From Streptomyces flaveolus (GTDB lineage Bacteria; Actinomycetota; Actinomycetes; Streptomycetales; Streptomycetaceae), in assembly GCF_000716535.1 (NCBI RefSeq), contig NZ_JNWV01000002.1:186001-250000 (forward strand): DNA of 64,000 bases, given 5' to 3'. The notes under the pieces were generated by a model. That model was given only the letters and a program-made list of their open reading frames with translations, searched no databases and had not been told where the DNA came from. Every line of letters begins with the position of its first letter. The first letter of the stretch is position 1. The position numbers and the translations under genes were made by a program. Below are positions 1-8,570 of this stretch, one piece after another.

Positions 1-472
1 CGCCAACATGATCTCCCTCGGCACCTACACCCTGCTCCGGCACCCCGGCCGGCTGGCCGAGCTGCGCGCCGACCCCGCGCTGCTGCCCGCCGTCGTGGAG
101 GAGCTGATGCGGATGCTGTCCATCGCCGAGGGGTTGCAGCGGGTGGCGCTGGAGGACATCGAGATCGCCGGCACCACGATCCGGGCCGGCGACGGCGTGC
201 TCTTCTCGACGTCCGTGATCAACCGCGACACGTCCGTGTACGACGACCCCGACGCCCTGGACTTCCACCGCCCCGACCGCCACCACGTCGCCTTCGGTTT
301 CGGCATCCACCAGTGCCTGGGCCAGAACCTGGCCCGCGCGGAACTGGAGATCGCCCTGGGGAGCCTGTTCACCCGGCTGCCGGACCTGCGGCTGGCCGTG
401 CCGGCAAAGGACATCCCCTTCAAACCCGGCGACACGATCCAAGGGATGCTGGAACTCCCCGTGACCTGGTAA
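1..472 (+). CDS. cytochrome P450, C-terminal part (5' truncated by window)
   Basis: Haem-thiolate monooxygenase fragment; the reading frame is open at the first base, so the N-terminal two thirds lie outside the window. The visible part begins inside the I-helix and contains the K-helix E-x-x-R region (EELMRML). The haem-binding loop FGFGIHQCLG carries the cysteine ligand, and the protein ends after a normal CYP C-terminal beta-hairpin. A ferredoxin gene starts 12 bases downstream, which is the usual bacterial class I arrangement where the ferredoxin delivers electrons to the P450. The substrate cannot be read from this fragment. Family is certain; role (secondary metabolism or catabolism) is open. 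Confidence 0.93.
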   Translation, partial: ANMISLGTYTLLRHPGRLAELRADPALLPAVVEELMRMLSIAEGLQRVALEDIEIAGTTIRAGDGVLFSTSVINRDTSVYDDPDALDFHRPDRHHVAFGFGIHQCLGQNLARAELEIALGSLFTRLPDLRLAVPAKDIPFKPGDTIQGMLELPVTW

Positions 473-484
473 GAGGCTCTGCTC

Positions 485-685
485 ATGCACATCGACATCG
501 ACAAGGACGTCTGTATCGGCGCCGGGCAGTGCGCGCTGGCCGCGCCGGGCGTCTTCACCCAGGACGACGACGGCTACAGCACGCTCGTGCCCGGACACGA
601 GGACGGCGGGGGCGACCCCATGGTCCGGGCGGCGGCCCGCGCCTGCCCGGTCAGCGCGATCACCGTACGGGACAGCACCGGCTGA
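485..685 (+). CDS. [3Fe-4S]-type ferredoxin, P450 partner
   Basis: Small 66-residue acidic ferredoxin. The N-terminal motif CIGAGQC, a spacer and a C-terminal CPV give the C-x5-C...C-P pattern of Streptomyces [3Fe-4S] ferredoxins, in which the central cysteine of the 4Fe motif is replaced (here by Ala or Gly). An AGAGG ribosome site precedes the ATG. It follows the P450 within 12 bases and is surely cotranscribed and its electron donor. Both genes end before a 68-base gap and a convergent lipoprotein gene, so this looks like the 3' end of an operon. Confidence 0.92.
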   Translation: MHIDIDKDVCIGAGQCALAAPGVFTQDDDGYSTLVPGHEDGGGDPMVRAAARACPVSAITVRDSTG

Positions 686-753
686 CGACCGTCCGGCGGT
701 ACGGCGCCCGGACCGCCGTGCCGCCGGACGACCACCCGAGGGCGGCGACCGGA

Positions 754-1605
754 TCAGCGCACCGCGCGGACGTACCCGGCGCTGCCCGGCGTGGACACGT
801 CCCGGTCCCGGCGGACGATGCTCAGCCGGTCGCCCCAGCGGGCGCGGGCCGCGCGCAGGCCGGCGTCGGTGTACTCGACGTCCACCACCCGGTCGTCGAA
901 CGCCTTCGCGTACACCTCGCACTCGTCGTACTGCCCGCACTCCTCCGTCACCGCGAAGTCCAGCCCGGCACGCTCGCGCCGCGCGGCCAGCTCCGCGGTG
1001 TTCTTCTGTCCGACGGCCAGGTACCGGGTGTGCGCGTGCCGGGACAGCAGGGCCATGAAGGCCGTCGCGTCGGACGCGGTGAGCAGCCGGTGGGAGCGGG
1101 TGTAGCTGTCGTAGTTGTCGGGCTCCACGGCGTCGAAGCCCTTGTCCGCGCAGCCGTCGATCCAGCGGTTCACCCGCCGCGCCACCCGTTCCCGCTTGGC
1201 CGGGGTGCCGATGTCGAGCAGCGGCTCGTTCCAGTCCTCGTCGACGACGACCTCGCCGTGCGCGTCGCGCAGCAGCAGGTCGGCCGGCCAGGAGGAACGC
1301 TCGGCGGGCTGGGCCTGGAACGCGTTGACGTAACAGATGTTGTACAGGCCCGGCGCGGGGGAGTCCGACCGGTCGCGGCTGACGATCCGCACGCCCGCGG
1401 GCGGGGGATAGGCGCCGCCGATCTGGTAGTCGAACCCGGCGTGCCGCGGGGGCAGCCGCAGCGCGGCGCGCCGGGCAGGGCCCTCCTTCTCCCGCTCGCC
1501 GGAGGCGCAGCCGGACAGTGCCGTCACCGCGACGACCAGGGCCGCTGCCAGCGCGCCCAGGGCCGTGCGCGACCCCGTGGCGCGGCGCACACGCGTGGGG
1601 GGCAC
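754..1605 (-). CDS. lipoprotein, GH114 / endo-alpha-1,4-polygalactosaminidase-like
   Basis: 283-residue exported lipoprotein. The GTG start is chosen because GGAG lies 5 bases upstream; a hydrophobic signal then ends in the lipobox LSGC. The mature part has the TIM-barrel pattern of the TM1410/GH114 family: an early YQIGG strand, GLYNICYVNAFQAQ, then a DAVEPDNYDSY segment with the acidic residues expected in the active site, and an EECGQYDECE segment. Family members cleave alpha-1,4-galactosaminogalactan-type polymers; the substrate here is inferred only from the family. The gene diverges from the aldo/keto reductase. A much longer open frame in the same phase upstream is antisense to that reductase and is not part of the gene. 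Confidence 0.8.
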   Translation of the reverse strand: MPPTRVRRATGSRTALGALAAALVVAVTALSGCASGEREKEGPARRAALRLPPRHAGFDYQIGGAYPPPAGVRIVSRDRSDSPAPGLYNICYVNAFQAQPAERSSWPADLLLRDAHGEVVVDEDWNEPLLDIGTPAKRERVARRVNRWIDGCADKGFDAVEPDNYDSYTRSHRLLTASDATAFMALLSRHAHTRYLAVGQKNTAELAARRERAGLDFAVTEECGQYDECEVYAKAFDDRVVDVEYTDAGLRAARARWGDRLSIVRRDRDVSTPGSAGYVRAVR

Positions 1606-1743
1606 GTCCGCTCCGTCCTGTCCACGCCGGGCGGCGCGGTACGTGTCAGGATCACATCGCCCGCACGCTCCGGACGTCAAGTCGGCGCACGTCACGTCGT
1701 AGGCTCGGCCCTGACCATCGTCCTGAAGGCAGGAGCAGCAACG

Positions 1744-2712
1744 ATGCAGTACGTGAAGCTCGGTTCCACGGGCCTGGACGTCTCGCGGATCTGTCTGGGC
1801 TGCATGACCTACGGACTGCCGGACCGCGGCACGCACGAGTGGACCCTGGACGAGGAGGCGTCCCGCCCGCTGATCCGGCAGGCGCTGGAGGCGGGCATCA
1901 ACTTCTTCGACACCGCGAACGTCTACTCCGACGGCACCAGCGAGGAGATCGTCGGGAAGGCCCTGCGGGACTTCGCCCAGCGCGACGAGATCGTGCTCGC
2001 CACCAAGGTGAACGGCCGGATGCGGCCGGGTCCCAACGGGGCCGGCCTGTCCCGCAAGGCCATCATGAGCGAGATCGACCACAGCCTGCGCCGCCTCGGC
2101 ACCGACTACGTCGACCTCTACCAGATCCACCGCTACGACCACGCGACCCCCGTCGAGGAGACGATGGAGGCGCTGCACGACCTGGTCAAGGCGGGCAAGG
2201 TCCGCTACATCGGGGCGAGTTCGATGTACGCGTGGGAGTTCTCCAAGGCGCAGTACACCGCCGAGCGGCACGGCTGGACCAAGTTCGTGTCCATGCAGAA
2301 CCACTACAACCTGCTCTACCGCGAGGAGGAGCGGGAGATGCTGCCCCTGTGCGCGGACCAGGGGGTCGGTGTGCTGCCGTGGAGCCCGCTCGCCCGTGGC
2401 CGGCTCACCCGTGACTGGGGCGCGGTGACCGAGCGCAGCGCGAACGACGACTTCGGCAGCCGGCTCTATCTGGAGGGCGACCGGGCGATCGTGGAGGCCG
2501 TCACCCGGATCGCCGGTGAGCGGGGCGTACCCCGTGCCCAGGTGGCCCTCGCGTGGCTGCTGCACCAGGACACCGTGGTCGCGCCGATCGTCGGCGCCGC
2601 CAAGCCGCACCACATCGAGGACGCGGTGGCCGCCGTCGAACTGAAGCTCAGCGACAAGGAGATCGAGGAACTGGAGCAGCCGTACGCGCCCCACGAGATC
2701 AGCGGCCACTGA
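1744..2712 (+). CDS. aldo/keto reductase
   Basis: NADP(H)-dependent oxidoreductase of 322 residues, the usual length for the family. Visible elements are the N-terminal LGSTGLDVSRICLG strand, the catalytic Asp/Tyr segment FFDTANVYSDG, the Lys in ATKVN, the His segment YQIHRYD, and the C-terminal cofactor region with VGAAKPHHIEDA. It resembles the AKR group acting on small aldehydes or sugars (YajO/Tas-like); no substrate is evident. AGGAG lies 8 bases before the ATG. It converges on the PhyH-like gene, with only 4 bases between the two stop codons. Confidence 0.93.
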   Translation: MQYVKLGSTGLDVSRICLGCMTYGLPDRGTHEWTLDEEASRPLIRQALEAGINFFDTANVYSDGTSEEIVGKALRDFAQRDEIVLATKVNGRMRPGPNGAGLSRKAIMSEIDHSLRRLGTDYVDLYQIHRYDHATPVEETMEALHDLVKAGKVRYIGASSMYAWEFSKAQYTAERHGWTKFVSMQNHYNLLYREEEREMLPLCADQGVGVLPWSPLARGRLTRDWGAVTERSANDDFGSRLYLEGDRAIVEAVTRIAGERGVPRAQVALAWLLHQDTVVAPIVGAAKPHHIEDAVAAVELKLSDKEIEELEQPYAPHEISGH

Positions 2713-2716
2713 CCGG

Positions 2717-3538
2717 TCAGTGCGGTCCGTGCGGTGCGAACTCCGTGCCGCACGGACCCGCGCCCTCGCTCTCCGGCAGCGGCACCCGTGCTCCCGACAT
2801 CGTCAGCGTCCGGTAGTAGGCGCCGATGCGCTCGGCCGAGCGGCCCACGTAGTGGCCGATGAAGGTGCGCCGGAAGCGGTCGGCGCTGCGGTTGGGCCCC
2901 GAGCCGTGCACCAGGCTGCCGTTGAAGAACAGCACGTCACCCGGCGCCAGATCCACCGGAACCGGTGTCAGTCCGGGCGGCGGCGGGACGTACTCACGGG
3001 CGAACGACAGCCCGGCGTCGGCCACTTCGGGGCAGAACAGGTCCATCCGGTGGGTCCCCGGGACGACTTCGAGGCCGCCGTTGTCCCGGTCGACCGGCTC
3101 GCACGCCACCCACGCGGCCACGCACGTGCCCGGCTCGACCCGGAGGTAGAAGTTGTCCTGGTGCAGCGCCTGCCCGCGCGCACCGGGCGGCTTGAAGTAG
3201 AACATGCTCTGCGCGGCCAGCACCTCCTCCCCGAACAGCGCCTCCAGCACCGCCCGCAGCCGCGTGTCCAGCAGGAACCGCCGGGCCACCGGGCTGATGT
3301 CGTGGGGCTGCATCACCCGTGGATGCCGGCACAGGGGGTCGGAGTGGTCGGGCTCGGGTGCGAAGTGGCCCGGCACCGGCCCCGCCGCGTGCAGCGCGGC
3401 GAACTCCGCGCACAGCCGCGCGATCTCGTCACGGCCGAACAGGCCGGGTACGACGACGAATCCGTCCTCCTCGAACGGGTGCCGCAGTTGCTCGGGCAGG
3501 ATGGGGGTGCCGGTGGCACCGGGGTCCGTGGCTGTCAT
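2717..3538 (-). CDS. phytanoyl-CoA dioxygenase (PhyH) family Fe(II)/2-oxoglutarate oxygenase
   Basis: 273-residue non-haem iron oxygenase. The iron triad is visible as His126-x-Asp128 (LHQDNFY) and His211 (LVHGSGPN), followed by the Arg cluster that binds 2-oxoglutarate (RFRR). The segment GDVLFFNGSLVH is typical of PhyH hydroxylases. The start ATG has GAGGAG 6 bases upstream. An AraC regulator diverges only about 70 bases away, which suggests it controls this gene in response to the substrate. Family members hydroxylate fatty acyl-CoAs, ectoine or secondary metabolites; the substrate is not predictable here. Confidence 0.9.
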   Translation of the reverse strand: MTATDPGATGTPILPEQLRHPFEEDGFVVVPGLFGRDEIARLCAEFAALHAAGPVPGHFAPEPDHSDPLCRHPRVMQPHDISPVARRFLLDTRLRAVLEALFGEEVLAAQSMFYFKPPGARGQALHQDNFYLRVEPGTCVAAWVACEPVDRDNGGLEVVPGTHRMDLFCPEVADAGLSFAREYVPPPPGLTPVPVDLAPGDVLFFNGSLVHGSGPNRSADRFRRTFIGHYVGRSAERIGAYYRTLTMSGARVPLPESEGAGPCGTEFAPHGPH

Positions 3539-3607
3539 GATCCGCTCCTCGCGTCCGCTGGGAACCGGTCCCACGCTAGGCGGGTGCGTCCGACGGGAGG
3601 GATGCCT

Positions 3608-4498
3608 GTGCGTGCTGAGGGTCTGCCTGTGACTGCTGCCGCCGGCGACCCGTCCCCGCCGCCCGGCCTCGTCGTGACCGGCCGCTACGACCAGGCACCG
3701 GGCTACGGCGTCAACCGGCCGCGGGGATCGGCGAGTTGGCTGTTCACCTTCACCACGGGCGGACGCGGTCTGCTGCGGCAGGGCAGCGCCCGCGTCCGGG
3801 CCGGCGCGGGTGACCTGGTGGTGCTCGCCCCCGGAGTCGGCCACCGCTACGCGGTCGAGCCCGGTGCCGGGCGGTGGCGGTTCTGGTGGGCGCACTGCCA
3901 GGCCCGGCCGGCCTGGACGCACTGGCTCGGCCCGCACGCCGTGGCCGACGGCCTGTACGCCGTCCCCTCCGTGCCGGACGCCCAACTACCCCGGGTCGAC
4001 GCGGCGTTCGGCCGGATGCTCACCGACTTTCGCGCAGGGGGTGCACCGCAGGGGCCGGAGCCGGTGGCCGTGGCACACGGCGGCTTCGCGCGCGAACTGG
4101 CGCTGTGCGCACTGGAGGAGGTCGTCCTGCTCGCCGTCGCCGGGGCCGCCCCCGCACCGGCGGCCGACGCGGGCGCCGACGCCCGGGTGCGCCGTGCCGA
4201 GGAGCTGATCGCCGCCGACCCCGGCGCCCCGCACACCGTCCGCTCGCTCTCCGCGGGTGTCGCGCTGTCCCCGTCCCGGTTCGCGCACCTGTTCACGCAG
4301 CGGACCGGCCGGTCCCCGATGCGGGCCGTGCGCGAGGCCCGGCTGCGGCACGCGGCCCGGCTGCTGGAGGTCACCGACCTGACGGTGGAACGCGTGGCGG
4401 CCGCCTCCGGATTTCCGAGCCCCTTTCACTTCAGCCGGGTGTTCCGCGCGCGGTACGGGGTGCCGCCCGGCGCCTATCGGGCGGGTGAACGGCGGTAA
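3608..4498 (+). CDS. AraC family transcriptional regulator
   Basis: About 296 residues. The N-terminal half is a cupin-like ligand-binding domain (SWLFTFTTGGRGLLRQG, then VRAGAGDLVVLAPG). The C-terminal hundred residues form two helix-turn-helix units, with the second-helix signature GFPSPFHFSRVFRARYGVPPGAYR. A GTG start is preferred over the ATG six bases earlier because GGGAGG lies 7 bases before it; the ATG would sit almost on top of that ribosome site. It diverges from the PhyH-like dioxygenase and is its most likely regulator; the inducer is unknown. Confidence 0.9.
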   Translation: MRAEGLPVTAAAGDPSPPPGLVVTGRYDQAPGYGVNRPRGSASWLFTFTTGGRGLLRQGSARVRAGAGDLVVLAPGVGHRYAVEPGAGRWRFWWAHCQARPAWTHWLGPHAVADGLYAVPSVPDAQLPRVDAAFGRMLTDFRAGGAPQGPEPVAVAHGGFARELALCALEEVVLLAVAGAAPAPAADAGADARVRRAEELIAADPGAPHTVRSLSAGVALSPSRFAHLFTQRTGRSPMRAVREARLRHAARLLEVTDLTVERVAAASGFPSPFHFSRVFRARYGVPPGAYRAGERR

Positions 4499-4517
4499 AG
4501 CCAGGAAATGACGGCCC

Positions 4518-4570
4518 TTGACGAAATGTCAATAAAGAAAATCCTGGGCGGGAAATCCCGAGAATCGGGA
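4518..4570. promoter_or_regulatory. two inverted repeats after the AraC gene
   Basis: The AT-richer gap between the AraC stop and the lectin-domain gene holds TTGAC-gaaat-GTCAA (4518-4532) and TCCCGA-gaa-TCGGGA (4556-4570). Either could be an operator; neither has the long GC stem plus T-run of a terminator. Seen directly; function is inference. Confidence 0.35.
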
Positions 4571-4576
4571 GATAGC

Positions 4577-4605
4577 TTGTTCCGGCGTCTCGGACTGTGT
4601 AAAAG
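4577..4605 (+). promoter_or_regulatory. possible promoter for the lectin-domain gene
   Basis: TTGTTC and TAAAAG are separated by 17 bases, a plausible HrdB-like -35/-10 pair about 90 bases before the GTG start of the downstream gene. The match to consensus is partial. Confidence 0.35.
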
Positions 4606-4651
4606 TGCCGCCTCAGGTGGACGTTCGAGCTGCCATGACCTCGCCGTACCG

Positions 4652-4667
4652 ATTGGTATGGACTAAT
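4652..4667. promoter_or_regulatory. DasR-like imperfect palindrome
   Basis: ATTGGTATGGACTAAT matches 13 of 16 positions of a DasR-type site written ATTGGTCTAGACCAAT. DasR is the GlcNAc-responsive repressor of Streptomyces. The site lies 30 bases before the start codon of a lectin-domain protein, so carbohydrate control is plausible, but the three mismatches fall in the core. Confidence 0.3.
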
Positions 4668-4696
4668 TCCGGTAATGCGTCTGGAGGAATTCGGCC

Positions 4697-6700
4697 GTGA
4701 CCGAGGCAGGCCTGTCGGACGAGCAGCTGAGCGCCGAACTGAAGAAGTGGACGGGAGCGACACCCGCCCTGCATCCCGTCGGCGAACTCCTCGACCGGCA
4801 CTGGGCGTCGGCCTTCGCCTACGCCCGGCTGTGCACCGACGGACCGCGCGCCGCCGGCATGCTCACCACCGCGGCCTTCACCCGGCTCTTCGGCGCGTCC
4901 CTCCGGCAGTCCGGCCCGACCGCCGCCTGGCGGCCCCATGTCCTGGTCGCCGTCCGCCGGATCGCGGCCGAGTGGGACACCGACGGCCGCCAGGAACTCC
5001 TCCACCCCGCCCTGCGCTCCGGGGACGGCACCGGGGAGCGGGCGTCGGCCCGGCTGCTGCCACCGCCCGGCCGGCGGCTGCTGTCCCGCGCGTTCCAGCG
5101 AGTCCCCGAGACCTCCCGCGCCCTGCTGTGGCACACCGAGGTCGAGGCCGAACCCCTGGCCGTGCCCGCCGCGCTGCTCGGCCTGGACGAGGAGGACGCC
5201 CGCGTCGAACTGCGCCGGGCCCGCGAGCGGCTGCGCGAGGAATGCCTCCAGGTGCACCGTGAACTCGCCCCCGAGGAGGACTGCCAGCGCTATCTGCGCA
5301 TGCTCGACGTGACCTTCCGGCGCGGCGGCACCGACATCGACCCCGACCTGCGCCAGCACCTGGCCGGCTGCTCCCACTGCGCCCGGACCGCCGACCAGCT
5401 CGCCCGCTTCAACGACGGCCTGCCCCTCGCACTCGCCGAGGCGGTCCTCGGCTGGGGTGCCTCCGGCTACCTGGAGTCCAGGACGGCGGACCCGGACCAG
5501 CCGGCCGCACCCGCGCCGACTGCCGCCACCCTCGCGCCCGCGGGCGAGGACACCGCCGCACCGCCAGCCGGGGAAGCCTTCATACCGGCCGAGCCCGCCG
5601 CCCCCCGCGCAGGGACCAGCCGCCGAGCAGCCCACGGGGGCACGTCGCCCGACCACGGTGAGGGCGCCGCCGGCACGGAGCCGGTCGCGTCCGACGGAGG
5701 AACCACCCGCGGCCGACGGGCCGCCCGCGGCGTCTCCCCGGCCCGCCGCCGGAAGGGCGCGGCCTCCGTCGGCCCCGGAGACGGCGCCGGGTCCGCTGTG
5801 CCGGGCGGGTCGGCTGGTGGCGGATGGGCGGGTCGGGGCGCGTCGCTCGCCCGCCGCCGAAAGGGGACGGCCTCCGTTGGCCCCGGAGACGGCGCCGGGT
5901 CCGCTGTGCCGGGCGGGACCGCCGGCCGTGGTGCGGCGCCACGTCGCCTGGCGGGAGCGGTTGCCGCCGTTGCGCCGAGCGGCGGCGGTGCCGAACCCGC
6001 CGTCGGGTCCCGGCGGTTCGCCCTGCGGGCCGCCCGGCGGGCCCGGCGCCGGAATCTCGCGCTGGCCGTCGTCACCGTCGGCGGTCTGGTCGTCCTGCCA
6101 CTGGCGCTGTGGTCGGCGCTCGGCTCCGACGGTGGCCCGGCGCCCGGCACCGCCGGCACGCCCTCGCGTACGCCGGGCGGGGACGCGGCCTCCCCGGGAC
6201 CCTCCTGGGCCGGACGGAACGCCGCGGGCCAGGGCGCCCTCGAGGGCAGGCTGCGCAACCTCGCCTCCGGCCTGTGCGTCGGCGTCGTCGGCGACAAGGC
6301 CGTCCAGGGCGCCGAGACGGAACTCGCCGCCTGCTCCGCCGCCCCGGCCCAGCAGTGGAGGTACGAGACCGACGGTCTGCTGCGCAGCGCCGCCGCCCCG
6401 GACCTGTGCCTGGACTCCCGCCTCGGCTACTCCGTGCGCCTCGCCCCCTGCACCGCCACCGGCAAGGCCGCCCGCGCCCTCCGCTACGACTTCACGCTCC
6501 AGGGCGTCCTGGTACCGCGCTCCGACCAGGAGCTGGCCCTGACCCCGGCCGCCACCGACGGCTCCGGCGCGCTCGTGGTGAAGACCCGCGCCGCGGGCAC
6601 CGCCCAGCGCTGGGCCATCGACACCGCCCACCCGGACCTGCGGATGGAGAACGTCCACTGGGACGGCGTCGGCACGCCGGAGCAAGCCCCACGACCGTGA
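4697..6700 (+). CDS. sigma-like / HxxxCxxC / transmembrane / ricin-B lectin fusion protein
   Basis: 667 residues. GTG start with GGAGG 9 bases upstream. Residues about 28-95 resemble sigma-70 region 2 helices and 140-190 resemble region 4. His221, Cys225 and Cys228 then form the HxxxCxxC pattern of zinc-binding anti-sigma factors. A long Ala/Pro/Arg-rich linker (270-440) contains two 23-residue repeats. One transmembrane helix lies at about 450-475, followed by an outer beta-trefoil ricin-B domain (500-660) with QQWRYETDGLLRS and CLDS repeats. A carbohydrate-sensing role across the membrane is inferred from this layout only. A paralogue lies at 21344-22888 and a displaced fragment at 18731-18906. 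It could equally be a secreted-sugar binder without transcriptional function. Confidence 0.75.
   Translation: MTEAGLSDEQLSAELKKWTGATPALHPVGELLDRHWASAFAYARLCTDGPRAAGMLTTAAFTRLFGASLRQSGPTAAWRPHVLVAVRRIAAEWDTDGRQELLHPALRSGDGTGERASARLLPPPGRRLLSRAFQRVPETSRALLWHTEVEAEPLAVPAALLGLDEEDARVELRRARERLREECLQVHRELAPEEDCQRYLRMLDVTFRRGGTDIDPDLRQHLAGCSHCARTADQLARFNDGLPLALAEAVLGWGASGYLESRTADPDQPAAPAPTAATLAPAGEDTAAPPAGEAFIPAEPAAPRAGTSRRAAHGGTSPDHGEGAAGTEPVASDGGTTRGRRAARGVSPARRRKGAASVGPGDGAGSAVPGGSAGGGWAGRGASLARRRKGTASVGPGDGAGSAVPGGTAGRGAAPRRLAGAVAAVAPSGGGAEPAVGSRRFALRAARRARRRNLALAVVTVGGLVVLPLALWSALGSDGGPAPGTAGTPSRTPGGDAASPGPSWAGRNAAGQGALEGRLRNLASGLCVGVVGDKAVQGAETELAACSAAPAQQWRYETDGLLRSAAAPDLCLDSRLGYSVRLAPCTATGKAARALRYDFTLQGVLVPRSDQELALTPAATDGSGALVVKTRAAGTAQRWAIDTAHPDLRMENVHWDGVGTPEQAPRP
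5741..5917 (+). repeat. two direct repeats of about 69 bp, period 108 bp, inside the linker
   Basis: Copies at 5741-5809 and 5849-5917 are nearly identical. They encode a basic ARRRKG head followed by a Gly/Ala/Pro-rich tail. They lie in the cytoplasmic linker, so copy number could vary without breaking the flanking domains. Confidence 0.8.
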
Positions 6701-6737
6701 CGAGAGGCGGCCCCGCACCCCGGCGCGGCCCGAGCGG

Positions 6738-7226
6738 TCAGGGGTGGTGGTGCGGCGGCGGTGGCGGGATCGTGTCCAGGTCCGGAGCCGGTTCCGGCCA
6801 GACCAGCAGGACCGGGCAGGGCGCGTGGTCGACGGCGAAGCGGACGGCCGGGCCGAGGCTCTTCGGGCCCAGCCGGGACCGGTCCCCGTCCCGCGCCAGC
6901 ACCAGCAGCCCGGCACCCTCGGCGGCGGCCACCACCTCCCGCTCGACCCGGCCCGACCGCTCCTCGCGCACACAGGGCCGGCCCAGCCGTTCGGCCGCCG
7001 CGTCGAGCAGGGCGGTCGCCGACGTGCCGCCGAGCGCTTCGAGACGGTCACCCGGGTCCTGGCCCCGCCGCCCCAGCAGCCCGGCGAAGGCCCCGTGCGC
7101 CAGCGCCGGCACGTCCGGTCCGCTCACATGGAGCAGCACCACCTCGGCGTCCTCCGGTGCGTGGACGCGCACCGCGTCCACGCAGGCGGGCCAGGTGCCC
7201 TCCACGAGCCAGGCGATCACGCGCAT
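6738..7226 (-). CDS. universal stress protein (UspA family), single domain
   Basis: About 162 residues. The N-terminal strand MRVIAWLVEG, the VVLLHVSG strand and the C-terminal CPVLLVWPEP strand match the Usp fold. The nucleotide-binding glycine motif is weak (ARDGDRSRLGPKSLG), so ATP binding is uncertain. The protein ends in a proline/histidine run. ATG was chosen over an in-frame GTG 21 bases upstream because GGAGG lies between them. It follows the ArsB-like permease by 27 bases on the same strand, so the two are probably cotranscribed. Confidence 0.8.
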   Translation of the reverse strand: MRVIAWLVEGTWPACVDAVRVHAPEDAEVVLLHVSGPDVPALAHGAFAGLLGRRGQDPGDRLEALGGTSATALLDAAAERLGRPCVREERSGRVEREVVAAAEGAGLLVLARDGDRSRLGPKSLGPAVRFAVDHAPCPVLLVWPEPAPDLDTIPPPPPHHHP

Positions 7227-7253
7227 TCCTCGGCCTCCTCCGCTCACTACCCG

Positions 7254-8522
7254 TCACATGAGCCGCAGCGATCCCCACAGTGCCACCACCGCGACGGCGA
7301 GGGAGGAGGGCACGGCGAGCAGCCCGAGCCGGGTGAACTCCCGGAGGTCCACGTCGTGCTCGTGCTGGTGGACGATCCGCCGCCACAGCAGCGTGGCCAG
7401 CGACCCGGCGTAGGTGAGGTTCGGGCCGATGTTCACGCCGAGCAGTACGGCCAGGACGGCCCCGGGACCGGCGGGTGCCGCCAGCGGCAGCAGCACCAGG
7501 ACCGCGGGCAGGTTGTTGATCAGGTTGGCGAGCAGGGCGGCCAGCGCGGCGATCCCGAGCAGCGCGACCAGCCCGGTGCCACCCGGCATCACCCGCCCGA
7601 GCACGTCCGCGAGCCCGTTGTCGACCACCGCCCGCACCACGATGCCCAGCGCCAGCACGAACGCGAGGAAAGCCGGGGCCGCCGCCCGTACGACGGTCAG
7701 CGGGCTCGCCTTCCGGCGGACCAGCGCCCGCCCGGCCAGCACCAGAGCGCCCGCCGCGGCCACCCACGCGGGCTCCACGCCGAACGCCGACGCCACCACG
7801 AACCCGGCCAGCGTGCAGCCCACGGTCACCAGCGCGAACAGCGGCAGCTCGGGCGCCTCAGCGGTGTCCCGGCCCGCCGGTGCCGCCGCCGCGAGGTCCC
7901 GGGCGAAGAACCACCGGAACACCAGGTACTCGACGCCGATCGCGGCCAGCCACGGCAGCGCCATCAGCGCCGCGAACCGGGTGAAGCTGAGCCCGCTCGC
8001 CGCGAACGCCAGCAGATTCGTCAGGTTGGACACGGGCAGCAGCAGCGACGCCGTGTTCGACAGATGCGTACAGGCGTAGACATGCGGTTTGGGCCGTACG
8101 CCCGTCCGCGCGGCCGTGGCGAACACCACCGGGGTGAGCAGCACGATCGTCGCGTCCAGGCTGAGGACGGCGGTGATGGCCGACGCCAGCGCGAACACCG
8201 CCGTCAGCAGCCGCACCGGGCGGCCCGCCGCCCACCGCGCCGTCCACGCCCCGCACGCCTGGAACAGCCCCTCCACGTCACAGAAGTGGGCGAGCACCAG
8301 CACCGCCGCCAGGAACCCGACCACCGGGCCGAGCCGCTCCGCCTCGGCCCGCGCGTGGCCGAGCGAGATCGCGCCGGTCGCGACGGCGATCCCGGCGGCG
8401 GGCACGGCCATGACCGCCTCCGGCCATCCGAAGGGCCGTACGACGGCCCAGGCCAGCACGGCGACCAGCAGAACGGCGGACAGGGCCTCGGCGAGCGGGG
8501 TGTTCAGGGCGGGTCCTTCCAC
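7254..8522 (-). CDS. ArsB/NhaD superfamily permease (arsenite/anion transporter-like)
   Basis: 422-residue integral membrane protein with about 11-12 hydrophobic helices. Family signatures include LSLDATIVLLTPVVF, NLTNLLAFAASGLSF, and near the end NLINNLPAVLVLLPL and GVNIGPNLTYAGSLATLLW. These conserved Asn/Pro hairpins are typical of ArsB and related ion-transporter-superfamily permeases. No arsR, arsC or arsA is next to it, so arsenite export is not supported by context; a general anion or Na+/H+ role is equally possible. GTG start without a strong ribosome site. Forms a pair with the downstream stress protein. Confidence 0.85.
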   Translation of the reverse strand: MEGPALNTPLAEALSAVLLVAVLAWAVVRPFGWPEAVMAVPAAGIAVATGAISLGHARAEAERLGPVVGFLAAVLVLAHFCDVEGLFQACGAWTARWAAGRPVRLLTAVFALASAITAVLSLDATIVLLTPVVFATAARTGVRPKPHVYACTHLSNTASLLLPVSNLTNLLAFAASGLSFTRFAALMALPWLAAIGVEYLVFRWFFARDLAAAAPAGRDTAEAPELPLFALVTVGCTLAGFVVASAFGVEPAWVAAAGALVLAGRALVRRKASPLTVVRAAAPAFLAFVLALGIVVRAVVDNGLADVLGRVMPGGTGLVALLGIAALAALLANLINNLPAVLVLLPLAAPAGPGAVLAVLLGVNIGPNLTYAGSLATLLWRRIVHQHEHDVDLREFTRLGLLAVPSSLAVAVVALWGSLRLM

Positions 8523-8570
8523 GGTGGAGCAGACGGTGCCCGCCCATCAAAACAGACGATCCTGAACGCG

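Noticed and set aside
754..2709. 651-codon minus-strand frame extending the GH114-like gene
   Set aside because: Only the part from the GTG at 1605 has a ribosome site and signal peptide; the rest is antisense to the aldo/keto reductase.
4697..5300. Annotating the lectin protein as a working sigma factor
   Set aside because: Similarity to regions 2 and 4 is weak and the protein is membrane-anchored with a zinc motif and lectin domain.
7254..8522. Naming the permease arsB
   Set aside because: No arsenic-resistance genes are adjacent and the superfamily includes other anion and Na+/H+ transporters.
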